The notes under the pieces were generated by a model. The model searched no databases and had not been told where the DNA came from. It saw only the letters and a program-made list of their open reading frames with translations. DNA of 64,000 nucleotides. It comes from Mimachlamys varia. Lineage: Eukaryota > Mollusca > Bivalvia > Pectinida > Pectinidae. The stretch lies in assembly GCA_947623455.1 (NCBI GenBank), contig OX392527.1:31488201-31552200 (forward strand), in the 5' to 3' direction. Each line of letters starts with the position of its first letter. Within the stretch, counting starts at the first letter, position 1. Positions 60,210 through 64,000 of the stretch are shown in pieces. The position numbers were made by a program, and so were the translations under genes.

Positions 60210-61150
60210 AAATATTTCACAGGTTTGTGTTCATACGCTTTACCGGTCATTTGTCTGATGAAGGTGGCCGAGTATATAACGTCCTAGTCCTCGAGACGAC
60301 ACAAACAATCATTTATCGGTTGTTTAAAATAATCTTGACATAAATCATACATTCCAACCCGATAAAAATATTGACATATAAGCGCGCGACATCTGCTTCA
60401 GGAAAATCCTTTCAGTGAATGATGCCTTTTTTTCAAGGAAATAATTATCTTTCATTAAGTGTCAATCATGACATAGTTAACAAAACCACAAATGAGATAA
60501 TAAATATGCGATGTATAAAATGTTAATTTTGCAAAGTTAGTTTTCTATTTTATTTCTACATATAAGAGAACATTAGAATTTATTTTCACTCCTTTTTATT
60601 CGTACAGTGTAATATTATATGAACCTAATAACATGAAATATTGTAGGTAGAGTCACATAATGCTTACAGACAGAATGAACTAAGAATCATACATATATGA
60701 AAAACCCAGCGACATAAGCAGATAAACGTAATATTAAATTGAAGATAAAGACATGATTAATAGTATTGCATTTAATAATAAATGAATAGTAGTTCAATGT
60801 ACATTGTTGTCAAAACAATTAAAACAATCATATTTCATTATAGAAATAAAAACACATTACAAAGAAGTCAAAGAATTAAAAAAAAACATATCATATATAT
60901 ACAATATAACAATAAACATTGCTGTCAAACAATAAATAAACAATGATATGAGCAAAGAACAAACTATTATATTGAAAGTTAACGACAAATGGTAACTATA
61001 TCATATTTCTAACAATGTGTAAAGGGAAAAACAAAAACAAAACGCACACAAACAAGTATTATTTCTTTAAACTAACTTTGCTTTATATCAAATAGCAAGC
61101 ATTATCTCGGGACAAAAACTCAATAGATAAACAGTATAGGAAGAGGGAAA
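60210..61150. other. AT-rich spacer, no gene
   Basis: Very AT-rich from about 60430; nothing recognised. Confidence 0.4.
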
Positions 61151-61153
61151 CAG

Positions 61154-61378
61154 TTGTGTGGAGCAGGCCAGAACAAACAAAGCCGCCGGGAGATTGTGGA
61201 ATTTCCTCAATGTGTATGTTTTGCCACAACAACGCGTTGTTACAATTCTGCCCCAAAACGTTAAAAGGGTGTTGTACCCGGTGACGTGGACATCAGAGTA
61301 TCCAGAGATAACCGAGTATCGCGGCGTTATCACACCACATTCTGGACTGTTGGAGCTGGGACAGGCTGTCATACTCGG
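61154..61378 (+). CDS. Possible isolated coding exon, unrecognised
   Basis: This 225-base stretch is clearly GC-richer than the DNA around it. It follows a possible acceptor (GAAACAG, AG at 61152-61153) and precedes a possible donor (GG/GTACGT, GT at 61379). The open frame runs through the interval, reading for example LWNFLNVYVLPQQ and TSEYPEITEYRGV, and the ends have compatible phases. I recognise no family. It could be an exon of a gene extending past the window, or a fragment of a transposon or pseudogene. Neighbouring exons were not found. Confidence 0.25.
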
Positions 61379-61379
61379 G

Positions 61380-61876
61380 TACGTCAACGTGTTACTCTTA
61401 CTTTAATATTACATATATTATACATATATATAACTTCTAATAACATATATATTGTTGAAAACAAAAAACGCAAACCGAATATCAATAGCGGTAATGAAAG
61501 AAGTAGTTAGTGTTTGATATCAGCATACTGTATATTGAGTCATTGCAAGAGCGGTCAACGTTTAAATGATAATTTAATAGCTAAACAACAGATATAGTAG
61601 GAATCTTTATCCAACTGTTGTTCAATGTTTTTTTAAGTCTAAACATATTTGTATTGCTTCAAAACAAGCATGAGGATTGGGCACACGTTATATACAAGTT
61701 ATAAAAGCCCTCTCCTTCAAATTGTATTACAACAATGTGACAGCAATAACGGATATAATTTTACAGTAAACAAGTTAGAAAATGGAAAAATATGATAAGA
61801 AATTAAAAGAAAAACAGAGAATTATCCAACAATTAATTGATGTATAACAATAATGTACATACAATAACACACTTTT
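61380..61876. other. AT-rich spacer, no gene
   Basis: Nothing recognised. Confidence 0.4.
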
Positions 61877-62125
61877 TGCCTGGCATAAACTAACTACACA
61901 CTCAGACTCCGTCTATTCAAATTGTCCGTGTATAGTTAATGCAATGTAATATAATAACATAGTTTCTGCCTGGCCCAACTAACTAAACACTCAGGCTCCT
62001 TCGTCTATTCAAATTGTCCGTGTATAGTTCAATGTAATATAATAAAATAATTTCTGCCTGGCACAAACTAACTACGCACTCAGGCTCCTTCGTCTATTCA
62101 AATTGTCCGTGTATAGTTCAATGTT
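61877..62125. repeat. Tandem repeat of about 89 bp, three copies
   Basis: TGCCTGGC...AACTAACTA...ACTCAG(A/G)CTCC and GTCTATTCAAATTGTCCGTG recur with starts near 61877, 61967 and 62055 (spacings 90 and 88 bp). The second and third copies agree more closely with each other than with the first. Confidence 0.8.
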
Positions 62126-62349
62126 ATAACTTAATATGTAGTGTGGTGGTATAATCACTAAACAGTTATGGTTCACCATATCAATTGCAGCAATAAACCA
62201 ATAATATGATAATATCATAACGACAAATAATGTAGAAATACAGTTATTGTTGTAATACGTTATCAATAGATGCGTTAATAACTTACAACATATGTTGCAA
62301 TGATAACTTTACGACATGTTATGACTCTGTTAGTTTTCTTGTAATTGGG

Positions 62350-62580
62350 ATGATACTTAAATTCTCACTTTGAGAGCGTGACCTTTACTTAGATATGAGG
62401 ATGCATGTCGTCGATGAAGTACGAGAAGCTTACTCTTCTAACATACATAGACTTATATTCGCTTTTCCTTTTTCAAGGTTTTCCGTGCAAACATTTCCTT
62501 TGTTTTATATTTTGCCTTTTTAAACGATTTTGAGTTTGTATTATGCTTTTGTGGACCCGTCGGTATTCTTTTTTGTTTTC
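62350..62580 (+). repeat. Dispersed repeat family R, copy 5
   Basis: Shares GTCGTCGATGAAGTACGAGA, GCTTACTCTTCTAAC and ACGATTTTGAGTTTG with the other copies. The SGTPGLI core is lost here (TCTAACATACATAG). Confidence 0.45.
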
Positions 62581-62924
62581 AAACAACAAATGATTTAGTA
62601 ACAACTTATAAACTATATTTAAGTAATATTCAACAACATATATATTGCAACAATGATTTCACATAATTTAGTAACAACTAATTAGCCCATATTATAATAA
62701 TAACTGTACAACATGTATTTGGTACATTTGCGCTACAGTTGAACCGGCACAGGAGGAACAGAAATAGTTCACGAAAAACGAACGCACTTGGACCGAACCA
62801 TAAGCAGACCTAAAATCCACAGTTTCGGAGGAGAAATAAATCACATATCAAGAATAAAATGCCGTTACTTACGCATCCACTAGATATGTACTGTATATAT
62901 AATGTATCTTTACATTTTCACTTG

Positions 62925-63307
62925 TGTAATGTCCAGCTCGGTATATGAGGGGGAAATACTGCCTTACGGGCAAGCTAGCTTTTTCAGTCATGCGGTATAA
63001 CACGGGGACCTGTTCACGCTAGTTACATTTGGTGGCAGAGGTGGGATCATGCATGTAAAGCCAGTTCCCGGTGGTTGGGGAAGGTGCATTGATACACAGA
63101 GAAGGACCTACAGATTCCCAGACCAAGTCTCGGAACGACACTTCTCTGAGGGGGGAATAATGTAATTTCCAGCTAGGTATATGAGGCGGAAATACTCCTA
63201 ACTGGCAATCTAGTTTTTTCAGTCATGCTGTATTACCTGGGGACCCGTTCACGCTAGTTAAACACAGTGAGCGTGGTCAGTAGTTGGGTGGCCGCCTGCA
63301 CGTAACA
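62925..63307 (+). mobile_element. TRIM-like miniature LTR retrotransposon
   Basis: Two direct repeats start TGTAAT(G/T)TCCAGCT: 62925-63027 (about 103 bp, ends ACA) and 63161-63307 (about 147 bp, ends ACA). Two bases after the first repeat, TGGTGGCAGAGGTGGGAT (63030-63047) resembles a primer-binding site complementary to a tRNA-Leu-type 3' end. Directly before the second repeat lies the purine tract GAGGGGGGAATAA (63148-63160). CTTG flanks both ends (62921-62924 and 63308-63311) as a possible 4-bp target duplication. There is no gag or pol. The first repeat lacks about 44 bp near its end relative to the second. The 133-bp interior is in the size range of TRIM elements. Confidence 0.6.
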
Positions 63308-63311
63308 CTTG

Positions 63312-63809
63312 TACCACGGAATTATATAAGACCCTGTATTCTATCTAAGTCCGTGCTTGTGCTGACATTGTTTAAGAAATAAATAACTCAAACTAGTAAT
63401 AGTCAGCAATTTAGTTTTGGCCAGGTTCGTCTGGAACCCTCAAACTACATGTTCCAGATTTTCCAAAGGTCGGCCTTAATTCAAATCTGTGCCTGGTGTT
63501 TTCGCTCCATGGTTCAACTAGTTCAACTGGTGGAACCAGTATTGTGAATGTACCCACTGTAATAATGATATGGACAGATAATGCGGCTATCACCTATAGT
63601 TACTGATAGAGATGTAATCAATAGATACAAACCAAGACCTTGGATGGCCACTGCCAACTTCCTGATCGTGACGATATTATCGGGTTCCAATGACCACCAC
63701 CTGGTTATATTTATATATTTTTTTTTACTGCTTAACAGTTTATCTGCAAGTAAACAGTTCGTATATATATTTGTATAAGTTATAAATAAAACAGAAACAC
63801 AAATGACGA
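63312..63809. other. 3' flank of the TRIM-like element, no gene
   Basis: TATATAAG (63323-63330) and AATAAA (63378-63383) lie just past the element. They could belong to a longer LTR whose partner has been deleted, or be chance matches. No gene is supported. Confidence 0.35.
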
Positions 63810-63925
63810 AGGAAGACAAATTTTGACTCGTGCCCTGTCCGGGCCTCGAACTTACGATCTACGGCACCAAATCGCCAAGCCAGAAATATCTGCGGCCGCT
63901 ACATGTACCACTGCGCCAACTCGAC
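63810..63925 (-). mobile_element. tRNA-derived SINE head
   Basis: Read on the minus strand, TGGCGCAGTGG (63908-63918) matches the RNA polymerase III A box and AGTTCGAGGCC (63842-63852) the B box. They are spaced about 66 bases apart, longer than in a normal tRNA, and flanked by sequence that does not fold as a full tRNA. This is the layout of a tRNA-derived SINE promoter. The tail probably lies to the left, below 63810, and is not resolved. Confidence 0.6.
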
Positions 63926-64000
63926 ATCCCCAAAATGATGTTTCGATGTCACAGTGATAGACGGTCCGATATTCTGAAAGATCATAGTGGCAAATCGTCT

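Noticed and set aside
63842..63918. A functional tRNA gene
   Set aside because: A and B box matches exist, but the spacing is too wide and the surrounding sequence does not form a complete cloverleaf, so it is called a SINE head.

Overview
The window looks like marine mollusc nuclear DNA, probably bivalve (inference: AT-rich, intron-containing genes with vertebrate-like splice and poly(A) signals, a dense load of MITEs and minisatellites, and dispersed repeats ending in GGGCCTCTTGT that I associate with bivalve genomes). I cannot name the species. No rRNA, true tRNA gene, CRISPR array or prokaryotic operon is visible.

Genes: all convincing coding sequence is a cluster of four type-B carboxylesterase/cholinesterase-like genes, all on the + strand, in two paralogous pairs. 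Pair A (gene 1, 7163-9510; gene 2, 14103-16517) encodes 565-aa secreted enzymes. Pair B (gene 3, 30556-33965; gene 4, 54890-57448) encodes 589- and 588-aa enzymes whose last exon adds a hydrophobic C-terminal tail suggesting a GPI anchor. Each has one large coding exon, one phase-matched intron and a short last coding exon. All four keep the Ser-Glu-His triad and HGG oxyanion loop, and none has a Trp in the first Cys-Cys loop, so they are probably esterases and not true acetylcholinesterases. Each large exon starts at a splice acceptor just before the ATG, so an upstream non-coding exon is expected. Paralogue comparison gives candidate first exons at 5438-5517 and 10600-10689 (pair A) and 27020-27100 and 47065-47163 (pair B).

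Layout: 1-5.4 kb intergenic with small palindromic and TTAA-flanked elements; 5.4-9.8 kb gene 1; 10.6-16.8 kb gene 2; 17.6-22.8 kb a 56/52-bp minisatellite with a 2-kb higher-order duplication; 24.7-26.95 kb a 45/46-bp minisatellite ending at a putative gene 3 promoter; 27.7-29.8 kb two DNA-transposon remnants; 30.3-34.0 kb gene 3; 34.3-45.9 kb a very long array of about 256 units of 45 bp, open in one frame on each strand; 46.8-51.0 kb the gene 4 upstream region with a relic of the 46-bp repeat, a MITE and a long complex repeat; 52.3-54.6 kb a nest of hAT-like MITEs; 54.9-57.5 kb gene 4; 57.6-58.8 kb a second complex repeat and a single degenerate unit of the 45-bp array; 59-64 kb AT-rich DNA with a possible exon, small tandem repeats, a TRIM-like mini LTR element and a tRNA-derived SINE head.

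The most informative pattern is the comparison of genes 3 and 4. Both minisatellites that flank gene 3 (5' 45/46-bp array, 3' 45-bp array) have short unexpanded relatives at the equivalent places beside gene 4, so the window appears to preserve before and after states of two minisatellite expansions around duplicated genes.
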